From positions 1-54,833 of the forward strand of contig JAHENF010000005.1 of the NCBI GenBank assembly GCA_024643255.1: 54,833 nt of DNA, read 5' to 3'. Positions 25,824 to 35,334 of the stretch are shown here, in pieces. The notes under the pieces were generated by a model. The model saw only the letters and a program-made list of their open reading frames with translations, searched no databases and was not told the origin of the DNA. Within the stretch, counting starts at the first letter, position 1. Each line of letters opens with the position of its first letter. This stretch comes from Ilumatobacteraceae bacterium (GTDB taxonomy: Bacteria > Actinomycetota > Acidimicrobiia > Acidimicrobiales > Ilumatobacteraceae). A program made the position numbers and the translations under genes.

Positions 25824-27877
25824 TCGACGGGGCCGAGGTTGAGGCCCGACTCCAGCATCGTGAGGACCTCGGTGCTCGCGATCGCCGCCGAGTACAACCA
25901 GCCCTGGTAGGCGCGACAGCCGAGTTCGACGAGACGATCACGTTGGTAAGGCTGCTCGACGCCCTCTGCCACGCACGACAGCTTGAGGCTCTCGCTGAGG
26001 CCGATGATCGCCGTGGTCAGGTTCGTCGCTGCGGGGTCGACATCGATCCCGGCGATGAAGCGGCGGTCGATCTTCACGCCGTCGACCGGGAGCTCGAGGA
26101 GGTGCGCGAGGCTCGAATAGCCGGTACCGAAGTCGTCGATCGAGACATGGATCCCGGCGAAACGCAGTTTCTGCATGTTCGCGAGCGATGCGGCGCCCGG
26201 TGACAGCAGGTCGGTCTCGGTGATCTCGACGACGAGCTGCGACGGCTCCGCACCACGACGATGGCAGCGGTCGAGGAACGTCGCGCCGAAGGCCGGTCGG
26301 GCGATGACCTTGGGGTCGATGTTGACGTGGACCTCGATGTCGCCGCGACCGAGATCGGCCAGGGCGACGGCGAACTGCAGGGCCTGATCGAGCACGCAGT
26401 CGTCGACGGCCTCGGCCAGCCCGGCCATCTGTGCCAGGGGGAGGATCTCGCCGGCACCGAGGATGCCGCGCAGCGGATGGACCCACCGCACGAGGGCCTC
26501 GACGGCGGTGATGTCGCCGTCACTCGTGCAGATCGGCTGGAAGAACGGCTGGATCTCGCCGGCGTTCAGGGCGTGGCGGAGATGGTCGACCTGGCGGCGG
26601 CGTTGGTTGATCGCGTCGACCGAGATCGCACCGGAGTCGGGGTCGGCGAACCGCTTCGCCGACATCAGATCGTTGCTCGCCGTCACCAGGAGTGCATCGA
26701 GCACCTGCGGCTTGGGCTCGAACGCGAGCGCCGTGCGGATGTCGAAGTTGACCTCCTGGCCGTCGATGACGACCGATCGGGCCACGTCGCGGCGTACCCG
26801 TTCGCGCAGCATCTCCACGGTGCCTGCACTGGCACCGCGGACGGCGAGCACGAACTCGTCGCCACCGAATCTGGCGGTGATCAGGTCGGGCCAACGAATC
26901 TGGTCGATCCGGTCCGCAACCGCGGACAGGACGGCGTCGCCGACAGGCTCGCCGTACAGCTCGTTCACCGAACGGAAGTGGACGATGTCGACGATCAGGA
27001 TCCCGAGGCCGCCGCCCGACTGCATCATCGCGGTCGCGGCGCGCATGAAGCCATCGCGGTTGAGCAACCCGGTGCGACCGTCGTGCAACGCGAGGAACTC
27101 GGCGCGTTCGCGCGCATCGGCGAGCGCGGTGGCGATCTGGGCGCTGATCACGTAACTGTTGACGACCGGATCGTCGAGGAGATTGTTGACCGTGAACTCG
27201 CAGACGATCGGATCGCCATCGAGTCGCATCACCCGCGCGTCGAGTGTGATCGATTCCTGAGGACCGAGCGACTGCGCGGCGTCGAGGACCTGGTCGCGGT
27301 CGTCCAGGTGGAGGTAGTCGAGAATCGAACGTCCCCGCACGAGTTCCGGATCGTGACCGAGAATCCGGGTGACGGCTCCGTTGACCGTGCGGACGAGACC
27401 GCTGCGGTCGGCGAGCACCACCATCCCGTGCATGTTGGCCATGACGGCCCGCAACACCTCGGTGTCGCCCTGGTCGAACTCCAGGCGATGGCGATCGGTG
27501 ACGTCGCGGGCCACGATCATGATCAGCCCGGACAGCGGATCCTCGGGCGCCGGGCTGTGGTAGACCCCGCGAAGCTCGAGATAGCGCCAGGTGCCATGAC
27601 CGGTCCGGATGCGCAGTGCGATGAGATCCCCCACCGACTTGGCGACGACGGTCTGCAGCGCGGCGAAGGCGAGGTTGACGTCGTCGGGGTGCACCAACTC
27701 GAGCACCGACGTGCCGATCAGGTCGACAGCATCCCAGCCCAGAACTTCGGAGGCGGTGTCGTTCGCGTAGTGCAGAACGCCGTCCTGGTCGACGGCGAGC
27801 ACCGGATCGGCGAGACCGTCGACGGAGAGCGCGCCGACACGATGCAGGTCACCCTGTGTCGAGTCGGCGGAACTCAT
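25796..27877 (-). CDS. PAS-PAS-GGDEF-EAL cyclic-di-GMP signalling protein
   Basis: 693 residues without membrane segments or signal peptide. Two PAS domains (about 17-125 and 137-245), a GGDEF domain (about 265-415, ARFGGDEFVLAV intact) and an EAL domain (about 430-675). The EAL site looks complete: AVEALVRW, VNIDPKV, VVEITETDLL, IDDFGTGYSSL, VKIDRRFI and VAEGVEQ. Such proteins make or degrade c-di-GMP; complete motifs in both domains mean either activity is possible. GAAGG stands just before the ATG. It lies between the alpha operon and the rplM operon with no evident link to either. Confidence 0.96.
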   Translation of the reverse strand: MSSADSTQGDLHRVGALSVDGLADPVLAVDQDGVLHYANDTASEVLGWDAVDLIGTSVLELVHPDDVNLAFAALQTVVAKSVGDLIALRIRTGHGTWRYLELRGVYHSPAPEDPLSGLIMIVARDVTDRHRLEFDQGDTEVLRAVMANMHGMVVLADRSGLVRTVNGAVTRILGHDPELVRGRSILDYLHLDDRDQVLDAAQSLGPQESITLDARVMRLDGDPIVCEFTVNNLLDDPVVNSYVISAQIATALADARERAEFLALHDGRTGLLNRDGFMRAATAMMQSGGGLGILIVDIVHFRSVNELYGEPVGDAVLSAVADRIDQIRWPDLITARFGGDEFVLAVRGASAGTVEMLRERVRRDVARSVVIDGQEVNFDIRTALAFEPKPQVLDALLVTASNDLMSAKRFADPDSGAISVDAINQRRRQVDHLRHALNAGEIQPFFQPICTSDGDITAVEALVRWVHPLRGILGAGEILPLAQMAGLAEAVDDCVLDQALQFAVALADLGRGDIEVHVNIDPKVIARPAFGATFLDRCHRRGAEPSQLVVEITETDLLSPGAASLANMQKLRFAGIHVSIDDFGTGYSSLAHLLELPVDGVKIDRRFIAGIDVDPAATNLTTAIIGLSESLKLSCVAEGVEQPYQRDRLVELGCRAYQGWLYSAAIASTEVLTMLESGLNLGPVDQASQRTPL

Positions 27878-28038
27878 GTGCCTTCATCGGTCGGTTCGGT
27901 CTCGCACTTGAGCACTTTGTCGGAACCACTTTCGGGGCGACCGTCGTTTCGTCTGGTGACGGCGCGACGTGGGATTCGTTCCACCGTAGTCGTGCGGGCA
28001 ACGGGAATACCCGGAGGGTGCGTCGCGTTTGGACCCGT

Positions 28039-29172
28039 GTGCAACCGCTTCGCGTGCTCATCGCCTCGACACCGGTCGGTCCGCTCGGTTCGGGCGTCGG
28101 CGGTGGCGTCGAACTGACGCTGCACAGTCTCGTGTACGGCCTGAGCGGTCTCGGCCACTCCGTCGAGGTGGTCGCGCCCGCAGGATCGCTGCACGTCGGT
28201 GCTCGCGTGCACCAGATCGAGGGCGCACTCCAGGCCAGCAGCCAGTTGGCCGATCGCCGCGCCCCGGTCGAACTTCCCGCCGATTCGGCGCTCGTCGCCA
28301 TGTGGGACCGGATCGCGGAGTTGCAGGGCGACTTCGACGTCGTCGTCAACCTCGCGTACGACTGGCTGCCGTTGTATCTCACGCGTTGGCTGGACGTGCC
28401 GGTCGTGCACTTCATCTCGATGGGGTCGCTGAACGACGCGATGGACGCAGCGATCCACGATCTCGCGCGCCGCCACCCCGATCGCCTCGGTGCACACACC
28501 CGAGCGCAGGCGGTGACCTTCGACCGGACCGTCGACGGCGTCGTCGAGACGGTGCCGTTCAGGCTGCTCGGCAGCGGCGTCATCACCGACCGGTACGACG
28601 TCCACGTCACCGCCGACCATGGCCCAGACAGTCCGGCCCACCTCGGTGCGGTCGGCCGGATCTCCCCGGAGAAGGGCCTCGAGGACGTCGCCGAGCTGTC
28701 GGCGCGAAGCGGTTGGCCCGTCAAGGTGTGGGGAATGATGCAGGATCCCGCGTACTGGCAGCGGGTGTGCGATCGGCATCCCGACGCCCAGCTCGAGTAC
28801 TGCGGCTTCCTGCCCACCGACGATCTCCAGGCGGCGCTCGGTCGATGCACAGCCGTGGTGATGACGCCGAAATGGGTCGAGGCCTTCGGAAACGTCGCGA
28901 TCGAGGCGATGGCGACGGGTGTTCCGGTGATCACCTACGACCGTGGGGGCCCATCGGAGATCGTGCGCGACGGCGAGACCGGTTTCGTGGTGCCCCCCGA
29001 CGACGTCGGAGCGCTCGTCGATGCGGTCGGCCGGATCGACAGGATCGATCGGATCATGTGCCGTCAGCGTGTCGAGGAGGAATACTCCACCGAGGCGCTG
29101 GCGCTGCGGGTCGACGAATGGCTCCGAGACGTGGTCGCGGCCGCCGATCGCGAACCAGCGCGTCGACGCTGA
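28039..29172 (+). CDS. GT4-type glycosyltransferase (GT-B fold)
   Basis: About 377 residues from GTG 28039; GTG 28018 is an alternative and the true start is uncertain. The N-terminus has RVLIASTPVGPLGSGVGGGV, the glycine-rich acceptor-side loop of GT-B enzymes. The C-terminal domain has ISPEKGLEDVAELS, then WVEAFGNVAIEAMATGVPVI and GGPSEIVRDGETGFVVPP, the nucleotide-sugar site with the E-x7-E motif. It probably transfers a sugar to a lipid, protein or small molecule; the substrate is unknown. Divergent from the GGDEF-EAL gene. Confidence 0.9.
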   Translation: MQPLRVLIASTPVGPLGSGVGGGVELTLHSLVYGLSGLGHSVEVVAPAGSLHVGARVHQIEGALQASSQLADRRAPVELPADSALVAMWDRIAELQGDFDVVVNLAYDWLPLYLTRWLDVPVVHFISMGSLNDAMDAAIHDLARRHPDRLGAHTRAQAVTFDRTVDGVVETVPFRLLGSGVITDRYDVHVTADHGPDSPAHLGAVGRISPEKGLEDVAELSARSGWPVKVWGMMQDPAYWQRVCDRHPDAQLEYCGFLPTDDLQAALGRCTAVVMTPKWVEAFGNVAIEAMATGVPVITYDRGGPSEIVRDGETGFVVPPDDVGALVDAVGRIDRIDRIMCRQRVEEEYSTEALALRVDEWLRDVVAAADREPARRR

Positions 29173-29196
29173 ACCGAGACGGGTCGCGCCGGCGGG

Positions 29197-29225
29197 TTGG
29201 ATGCCGGGGCGGCGGACCGTATCAT
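29197..29225 (+). promoter_or_regulatory. Predicted promoter of the rplM-rpsI operon
   Basis: TTGGAT at 29197-29202 and TATCAT at 29220-29225 with a 17-bp spacer; third copy of the design seen before rplC and infA. Expected transcript start near 29232, leaving a leader of about 87 nt before rplM. Confidence 0.65.
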
Positions 29226-29318
29226 TTCACGGTTCCCCGTCGAGTGACCCTCGGCGGCACCGACCGATGACCAAGGATGACCGAACGGTGCATCCACAGA
29301 CTGAGCAGAGATTGCGGC

Positions 29319-29765
29319 ATGCCTACGTACACCCCGAAAGCCAGTGAGATCCAGCGTGAATGGCACGTTGTCGACGCCGATGGACTCGTACTCGGCCGCC
29401 TCTGCACCGAGGTCGCCCGGGTGTTGCGCGGCAAGCACAAGCCGACGTTCGCACCGCACATCGACACCGGCGACCACGTGATCATCATCAACGCCGAAAA
29501 GATCGTGATGACGGCCGGCAAGGCCGATCGCACCATGGTGTACCGCCACAGCGGCTACCCGGGCGGCATCAAGTCCGAGACCTACGCTCACCTGCACGCC
29601 CGCAAGCCCGAAGAGGCGCTGCGCAAGTCGATCCGCGGCATGCTCCCCAAGGGCCCGCTCGGCCGTCAGCAGATCCTCAAGCTGCAGGTCTACGCCGGCC
29701 CGACGCATCCCCACGCCGCCCAGACGCCCAAGACGCTCGAGATCCCCGGCGCCAAGGCCCGTTGA
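29319..29765 (+). CDS. rplM: 50S ribosomal protein L13
   Basis: 148 residues from ATG 29319, the normal L13 length; an earlier in-frame start at 29277 adds 14 residues not in the family. Typical segments: [40 protein letters not shown] and [21 protein letters not shown]13 is an early 50S assembly protein. rpsI follows after 41 bp. Confidence 0.99.
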   Translation: MPTYTPKASEIQREWHVVDADGLVLGRLCTEVARVLRGKHKPTFAPHIDTGDHVIIINAEKIVMTAGKADRTMVYRHSGYPGGIKSETYAHLHARKPEEALRKSIRGMLPKGPLGRQQILKLQVYAGPTHPHAAQTPKTLEIPGAKAR

Positions 29766-29806
29766 ACGTTCCGTACGCAGAATCGCTGAGAGAAGACACC
29801 GACACC

Positions 29807-30202
29807 ATGGGAACCGTACCGCTCACCCAGACCACCGGCCGCCGCAAGGAGGCCGTCGCCCGCGCCCAGGTTCGTCCTGGCTCCGGGCAGTTCCTGATCA
29901 ACGGCAAGACGCTCGAGGCGTACTTCCCGACGGCTGTCTCGCAGATGGTGGTGTCCGAGGCCCTCACGGTCACCGACACCCGTGAGAACTACGACGTGAC
30001 CGCGTCGATCCATGGCGGCGGCGTCAGTGGACAGGCCGGGGCGTTGCGCCTTGCGATCGCCCGCTCGCTCGTCGAGATCGATCCGGAAAGCCGTGGCGCA
30101 CTCAAGAAGGCCGGCCTCCTCACGCGTGACTCGCGTAAGAAGGAGAGCAAGAAGTACGGCCTCAAGAAGGCTCGCAAGGCACCGCAGTTCACCAAGCGCT
30201 GA
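29807..30202 (+). CDS. rpsI: 30S ribosomal protein S9
   Basis: 131 residues from ATG 29807: [40 protein letters not shown] and the C-terminal [17 protein letters not shown] whose last Arg touches the P-site tRNA. A much longer frame from 29360 overlaps rplM and is a shadow. Normal rplM-rpsI pair; glmM follows after 13 bp, probably in the same transcript. Confidence 0.99.
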   Translation: MGTVPLTQTTGRRKEAVARAQVRPGSGQFLINGKTLEAYFPTAVSQMVVSEALTVTDTRENYDVTASIHGGGVSGQAGALRLAIARSLVEIDPESRGALKKAGLLTRDSRKKESKKYGLKKARKAPQFTKR

Positions 30203-30215
30203 TCGCGCTGGTCGA

Positions 30216-31538
30216 ATGAAGTTCGGCACCGACGGCGTCCGTGGCGCCGCGGGGATCGAGCTCACCACGGAGTTCGCTGCTCGACTCGGGCGCGCCGCCG
30301 CGCGCGTCCTCGGCACCGAGAGCTCCGTCGCAACCGTCGTCATCGGTGGCGACACCCGCGAATCGACACCATCGCTCGACCACGCGCTGTCGGCCGGATT
30401 CCGTGCCGAAGGCATCTCCGTCGTGTCGCTCGGAGTCGCGCCGACGCCGATGGTTGCCTTCGAGGCCCAGCGCCGTGGCGCACTCGGTGCTGTCGTGTCG
30501 GCCTCGCACAACCCGTTCTACGACAACGGGATCAAGCTGTTCGCCGCCGGCGGACTCAAGCTGACCGACGACGTCGAGCAACGGATCGAGACCGAACTCG
30601 AACGCATCGGGCCCGGTGCAGACCCGGCGCCGTCGACGGTCGCAGCTCCCGCGGCCGATCACTCCGCGTACGTCGACCATGTGGTGCGCTACCTCGAAGG
30701 TCGGCGTCTCGATGGTCTGCGCGTGGTGCTCGACGCCGCGAACGGGGCGGCATCGGTGGTCGGACCCGACGTGCTGCGCGCCGCAGGCGCCGAGGTGATC
30801 GTGATCTCGGCCGACCCCACGGGGCGCAACATCAACGACGGATGCGGGGCCACGGTTCCGGCCAACGTCGCCGCCGCCGTGCTCGAGCACGGCGCCGACG
30901 TCGGCGTGGCGCTCGACGGAGACGCCGACCGACTGATCGCCGTGGACCACAGGGGTTCGGTGGTCGACGGCGACCACATCATCGCGATCGTCGCGTCCGA
31001 CCTGCTGTCGAAGCGGGAACTCCGCCACGACACGGTCGTCGTGACCGTGATGACCAACCTCGGCTTCCGGATCGCGATGCGACAGGCCGGGATCGACGTC
31101 GTCGAGACAGCGGTCGGGGACCGGTATGTGCTCGAGGCGCTCGCCGCGGGCGGTTACTCGCTGGGAGGCGAGCAGTCGGGCCACGTCATCTTCGCCGATC
31201 ATGCGACCACCGGTGACGGCGTGCTGTCGGCGCTCGCGCTGCTCGACGCCGTGAACCGATCGGGAAAGCAGTTGTCGGAGCTGGCGGCGCTCGCCATGAC
31301 ATCGTTGCCGCAGGTCCTCGTCAACGTACGCGTGGCGCGTCGGGCGCCCGACGTCGCCGAACGGCTCGCCGCCGACATCGCTCGCGTAGAGACGTCGCTC
31401 GGCGACGCAGGCCGAGTGCTGGTCCGCGCGAGCGGCACCGAACCGCTCGTGCGCGTCATGGTCGAAGCGCCGACACACGATGCCGCGCAGGCTGCCGCCG
31501 ACGATCTCGCGGCCGTCGCTCATCAGCACTTCGGCTGA
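30216..31538 (+). CDS. glmM: Phosphoglucosamine mutase
   Basis: 440 residues from ATG 30216. It starts KFGTDGVRGAAGIELTTEFA; the phosphorylated catalytic serine is Ser97 in VVSASHNPFYDNGIK; the Mg2+ site is ALDGDADRLIAVD; and the C-terminal phosphate loop is VRASGTEPLVRVMVEA. GlmM converts glucosamine-6-phosphate to glucosamine-1-phosphate for UDP-GlcNAc. It lies directly after rpsI and before glmS, so two successive steps of the pathway are encoded together. Confidence 0.98.
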   Translation: MKFGTDGVRGAAGIELTTEFAARLGRAAARVLGTESSVATVVIGGDTRESTPSLDHALSAGFRAEGISVVSLGVAPTPMVAFEAQRRGALGAVVSASHNPFYDNGIKLFAAGGLKLTDDVEQRIETELERIGPGADPAPSTVAAPAADHSAYVDHVVRYLEGRRLDGLRVVLDAANGAASVVGPDVLRAAGAEVIVISADPTGRNINDGCGATVPANVAAAVLEHGADVGVALDGDADRLIAVDHRGSVVDGDHIIAIVASDLLSKRELRHDTVVVTVMTNLGFRIAMRQAGIDVVETAVGDRYVLEALAAGGYSLGGEQSGHVIFADHATTGDGVLSALALLDAVNRSGKQLSELAALAMTSLPQVLVNVRVARRAPDVAERLAADIARVETSLGDAGRVLVRASGTEPLVRVMVEAPTHDAAQAAADDLAAVAHQHFG

Positions 31539-31576
31539 ACGGCCGCACGACCGACCGTTCGGTAGCCTGAACAGCC

Positions 31577-34500
31577 ATGTGTGGCATCATCGGTATCGTC
31601 AGCCGCCCACCCACCAGGCCGACGCCCGCCGTCTCCGAGCTGGTCGGCGGTCTCGACCGGGCCGTGGATGCCGTGCCGCTCGTCGTCGAGGTCACCACGG
31701 CGGTCAACGAGGTGGATCGGGCCCTGCGGGGACTTCCCGGTGTGCTCGCACTGGCGGGTCGAATCGACGTCGTGGCGACGATCAACTCGAGGCTCGATCG
31801 ACTCGACGTTTTCGCGGCCGAGATCGAAGAGGGCCTCGATGGGAACACCGCCGGGCTCGATGCCGAGGCCCTCGAGGTGGCCAACGCCGAGCTGATCGAT
31901 CTCAAGGACGCACTCTGGGCCGTACGCCACGACCGGTTGCGTTCCATCGCCGCGATCGAGGCGCTCGCAGGTCGCGACGCGTCGCCGGCCGAGCTGGGCG
32001 GCTATCTCGCCGTCCAGCAGGCGCTCGGCGGCATCGACCGCCTCGAGGTGCGCGGGCGTGACTCGGCCGGTCTGCACGTGTTCGTGTGGGGCCACGATGT
32101 CGAGGAGTCGGCCCTGCAGGCGTTGCTCGACACGCGAGGCACCGATCCACTGTTCCAGTCCGGCGCGGTCGTCGGGGCCAACGGATGCCTGTCGTTCGTC
32201 TACAAAGCAGCAGCCGAGATCGGCGAACTCGGCGACAACACGGCCGCGCTGCGGGCCACGCTGTCGGCCGACCCGCTGTTGCGCCGTGCGCTCCGGTCGC
32301 CGGGCGTACGCGTGGCCATACTCGGACACACCCGATGGGCGAGCGTCGGCATCATCAGTGAGCCGAACACCCACCCGCTGAACTCCCTCGAGCTCGAACA
32401 GGCAGCGGGCACGCTGCCCCCATACGTCGTCGCCGCGCTCAACGGCGACGTCGACAACCACGCCGACTTGCGTGAGACGTACGGACTGCGAATCGCGTCC
32501 ACGATCACGACCGATGCGAAGGTCATCCCGACGCTGGTCGCCCGTCACGCCGCGACGGCGCCGCTCGCCGAGGCCTTCCGACGCACGGTGTCGGAGTTCG
32601 AGGGGTCGGTGGCGATCGGCGTCGCCAGCGCCGAGGCACCGTCGAAGCTCTTCCTCGCGCTGCGCGGAAGCGGGCAGGGGCTCTACGTCGGGCTCGCCGA
32701 CGATTGCTACATCGTGGCGAGCGAGCCCTACGGAGTCGTCGAGGAGACCGCCGAATACATCCGCATGGACGGCGAACACGGCGGTGAGATCGTGATCCTC
32801 GATGGTGATCATTCCGGCGAGCTCGCCGGTGTCGTGCGGCTCGGGTACGACGGTTCCGACCACCCGATCTCGGAGATCGACGTGGTCCGTGCCGAGGTGA
32901 CGACGCGTGACATCAATCGCGGCGATGCGCCGCACTTCCTGCTCAAGGAGATCACCGAAGCGCCGTTGAGCTTCGCCAAGACGCTGCGCGGCAAGATCGT
33001 CGAACGCGATGGCCGACTGCGCGCCGACATCGGCGAGCGGGCGTTGCCGCCCGCCATCGCCGACCGCTTGGCTGCCGGCACGATCACCCGGATTCGAGTG
33101 ATCGGGCAGGGGACCGCAGCGGTTGCAGGCCAGAGCACCGCGGCGATCCTCGACGAACTCATCGACGCCCGACTCGACGTCGATGCCATCACCGCAACCG
33201 AACTCTCCGGTTTCGGGATGCGCCTCGACATGTCCGACACGTTGGCGATCGCAGTCAGTCAGTCCGGGACGACGACCGACACGAATCGCACCGTCGACCT
33301 GTTGCGCGCCCGCGGCGCCGCCGTGATCGGGATCGTCAATCGGCGCGGCAGCGACCTCACCGACAAGTCCGATGGGGTGCTCTACACCTCCGATGGCCGC
33401 GACGTGGAGATGAGCGTCGCCTCGACCAAGGCCTTCTATGCGCAAGTAGCGGCCGGAGCACTGCTGTCGTGCGCGATCGCCGAGGCGGCGGGCTTGGGCG
33501 ACGCCGCTCGTCGTCATGAGTTGCTGTCGTCGTTGCGGGAGATGCCCGCCGCGATGCGAGAGGTGCTCGGGCGTCGTTCCGTGGTGGCCGACGCTGCTCG
33601 TCTTGCCCCCTCCAAGCGGTACTGGGCCGTCGTCGGAAACGGCCCGAACAAGGTCGCCGCCGAGGAGGTCAGGATCAAGCTCAGCGAACTCTGTTACAAG
33701 TCGATGGCGTGCGACTCGACGGAGGACAAGAAGCACATCGACCTGTCGTCGGAGCCGCTCATCCTCGTGTGCGCTGCCGGGCTGGTCGGATCGACGGCCG
33801 ACGACGTCGCCAAGGAAGTGGCGATCTTCAAGGCGCACAAAGCGACACCGGTCGTGATCGCGACCGATGGCGAGACGCGCTTTCACGCCGATGCGACGAT
33901 CGAGGTGCCTGCGGTCGATCCGGCGCTCGGTTTCGTGCTGTCGGCGATGGCCGGTCACCTGTTCGGCTACGAGGCGGCCCTGGCGATCGACGCCTCGGCG
34001 CGCCCGCTGCGTGAGGCCCGTGAAGCCGTCGAGCGTCTGGTGGCGGCCGGCCTGTCCGGCGATCAGGTCGTGGCTCGTCTGTCCGCCGAACTTCGGCCGT
34101 CGGTGGAGCGATTCGACGACGGCCTGCGCTCGGGTGTCTACGACGGCCAACTCGAGGCGTCGACGGCGACCAGGTTGCATGGGCTGTTCCGCGATGTCCT
34201 GTCGGACCGACCGGTCGAGGCATACCAGCACGCGTCCGGCAAGGTGGGCACGCCAGCGGTGCTGATCGACGACCTCGTCACGGCGTTGACGCGTGGCATC
34301 GACGAACTCACGCGGCCGATCGACACGATCAAGCACCAGGCGAAGACCGTGACTGTGGGCATCTCGCGCAGCGACGAAGGCGTCATCGATCGTGCACTGG
34401 TGCAAGCGGTGCTCGCCGCCGGTGCTGGACGCGACGTGCTGAGCTATCGCACGCTCAAGGTCCTCGCTGACGTCGATCCTGCAGTGGCCGCCGTTCGCGG

Positions 34501-34924
34501 CTACACCCGCTACCGGGTCGACGGGGAGTCGATCTCGATCATCGACCGCGGTGGCATCTCACGCGACCTGCCGAGTCGGGTCGAGCACAACGCTGCGCTC
34601 CGGGGCACCAAACACCGCGTGGCGTCCGAGCGTGAAGTGCTGATCGGGGTCGGTCGCAGCGACGGTCGCACGGTCATGTTCGTGCCGGAGGTGAAGGGCG
34701 GTGAGACCACCGGTATCACGCTGTTGCACCTCTCGTTCCACGGACGCCTCCCTGCCGAGGTGATGCGCGGCGTGCTGCAGGGCTACGACCGGCGTTACGA
34801 CCGTCTCGTCGACTGGGTCACGGAGACCGAAGGCAGTTTCGACGACAGCCTGCTCGGTGAACTGCCGGTCGCCGATCTGCTGATCGGTCCGATTTCCGAC
34901 ACCGCCGACCACTGGCGCCGATGA
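31577..34924 (+). CDS. glmS: Oversized GlmS-like glucosamine-6-phosphate synthase (1115 residues)
   Basis: Normal GlmS is about 600-620 residues. Here Cys2 (MCGIIGIVSR) starts a glutaminase domain interrupted at about 12-150 by a mostly helical insert before LEVRGRDSAGL (156). HTRWAS is at 251 and LNGDVDNH at 288. The first SIS domain has SQSGTTTDT (561) and VASTKAF (614); the second has Lys701, Glu704 and His720 in place of E. coli Lys485, Glu488 and His504. An insert of roughly 80 residues separates it from the catalytic tail (QAKTVTVG, Lys923), which normally ends the enzyme. A further 192 residues follow, of unknown fold. The canonical CGTS is QGTA. TAGCCT lies 8 nt before the ATG. Probably makes GlcN6P for GlmM. 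Confidence 0.9.
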   Translation: MCGIIGIVSRPPTRPTPAVSELVGGLDRAVDAVPLVVEVTTAVNEVDRALRGLPGVLALAGRIDVVATINSRLDRLDVFAAEIEEGLDGNTAGLDAEALEVANAELIDLKDALWAVRHDRLRSIAAIEALAGRDASPAELGGYLAVQQALGGIDRLEVRGRDSAGLHVFVWGHDVEESALQALLDTRGTDPLFQSGAVVGANGCLSFVYKAAAEIGELGDNTAALRATLSADPLLRRALRSPGVRVAILGHTRWASVGIISEPNTHPLNSLELEQAAGTLPPYVVAALNGDVDNHADLRETYGLRIASTITTDAKVIPTLVARHAATAPLAEAFRRTVSEFEGSVAIGVASAEAPSKLFLALRGSGQGLYVGLADDCYIVASEPYGVVEETAEYIRMDGEHGGEIVILDGDHSGELAGVVRLGYDGSDHPISEIDVVRAEVTTRDINRGDAPHFLLKEITEAPLSFAKTLRGKIVERDGRLRADIGERALPPAIADRLAAGTITRIRVIGQGTAAVAGQSTAAILDELIDARLDVDAITATELSGFGMRLDMSDTLAIAVSQSGTTTDTNRTVDLLRARGAAVIGIVNRRGSDLTDKSDGVLYTSDGRDVEMSVASTKAFYAQVAAGALLSCAIAEAAGLGDAARRHELLSSLREMPAAMREVLGRRSVVADAARLAPSKRYWAVVGNGPNKVAAEEVRIKLSELCYKSMACDSTEDKKHIDLSSEPLILVCAAGLVGSTADDVAKEVAIFKAHKATPVVIATDGETRFHADATIEVPAVDPALGFVLSAMAGHLFGYEAALAIDASARPLREAREAVERLVAAGLSGDQVVARLSAELRPSVERFDDGLRSGVYDGQLEASTATRLHGLFRDVLSDRPVEAYQHASGKVGTPAVLIDDLVTALTRGIDELTRPIDTIKHQAKTVTVGISRSDEGVIDRALVQAVLAAGAGRDVLSYRTLKVLADVDPAVAAVRGYTRYRVDGESISIIDRGGISRDLPSRVEHNAALRGTKHRVASEREVLIGVGRSDGRTVMFVPEVKGGETTGITLLHLSFHGRLPAEVMRGVLQGYDRRYDRLVDWVTETEGSFDDSLLGELPVADLLIGPISDTADHWRR

Positions 34925-34934
34925 CGCTCGGATC

Positions 34935-35300
34935 ATGATCGGAATCGGCATCGATCTCGTCGACATCGAGCGATTCCGCAGGTCGCTCGAACGGACGCCG
35001 ACGATGCGGACGCGACTGTTCACCGACGTCGAATTGGCCTACGTCGCACCGCAGATCGACCCGGTTCCGTCGCTGGCCGCAAGGTTCGCAGCGCGCGAAG
35101 CCGTGATGAAGGCGCTCGGGGTCGGACTCGGCGCGTTCGGGTTCCACGACGTGTGGGTCGAGCGATCGGTGTCGGGTCAACCGTGGCTGGCCTTCGCCGG
35201 TCGCGCCGCCGAACTGTCGAAGGAGGCCGGTGTCGTCACCTGGCATCTGTCGCTGACACACACGGACCTCACCGCGGCTGCGTACGTGGTCGCCGACTAG
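34935..35300 (+). CDS. acpS: Holo-[acyl-carrier-protein] synthase
   Basis: 121 residues, standard for AcpS: MIGIGIDLVDIERFRRSLER with the metal Asp, and RFAAREAVMKALGVGLG with the conserved Glu and Lys. It transfers 4'-phosphopantetheine from CoA to acyl carrier proteins. It begins 10 bp after glmS and is the last gene of this co-directional set; an acyl-CoA synthetase follows. Confidence 0.97.
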   Translation: MIGIGIDLVDIERFRRSLERTPTMRTRLFTDVELAYVAPQIDPVPSLAARFAAREAVMKALGVGLGAFGFHDVWVERSVSGQPWLAFAGRAAELSKEAGVVTWHLSLTHTDLTAAAYVVAD

Positions 35301-35334
35301 GAGATTGCTCATCGGCGCTGCGATCATGCTCGCC

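Noticed and set aside
26261..28117. A 618-residue plus-strand frame opposite the GGDEF-EAL gene
   Set aside because: The minus-strand frame has complete PAS, GGDEF and EAL motifs; this one has none.
29360..29806. A longer S9 frame starting inside rplM
   Set aside because: Out-of-frame reading of rplM; S9 begins normally at 29807.
31523..34405. A 960-residue open frame on the minus strand opposite glmS
   Set aside because: It is the complement of a clear GlmS-like gene; composition is Arg/Asp/Gly-rich with no known motif. Long antisense frames are common in GC-rich DNA.
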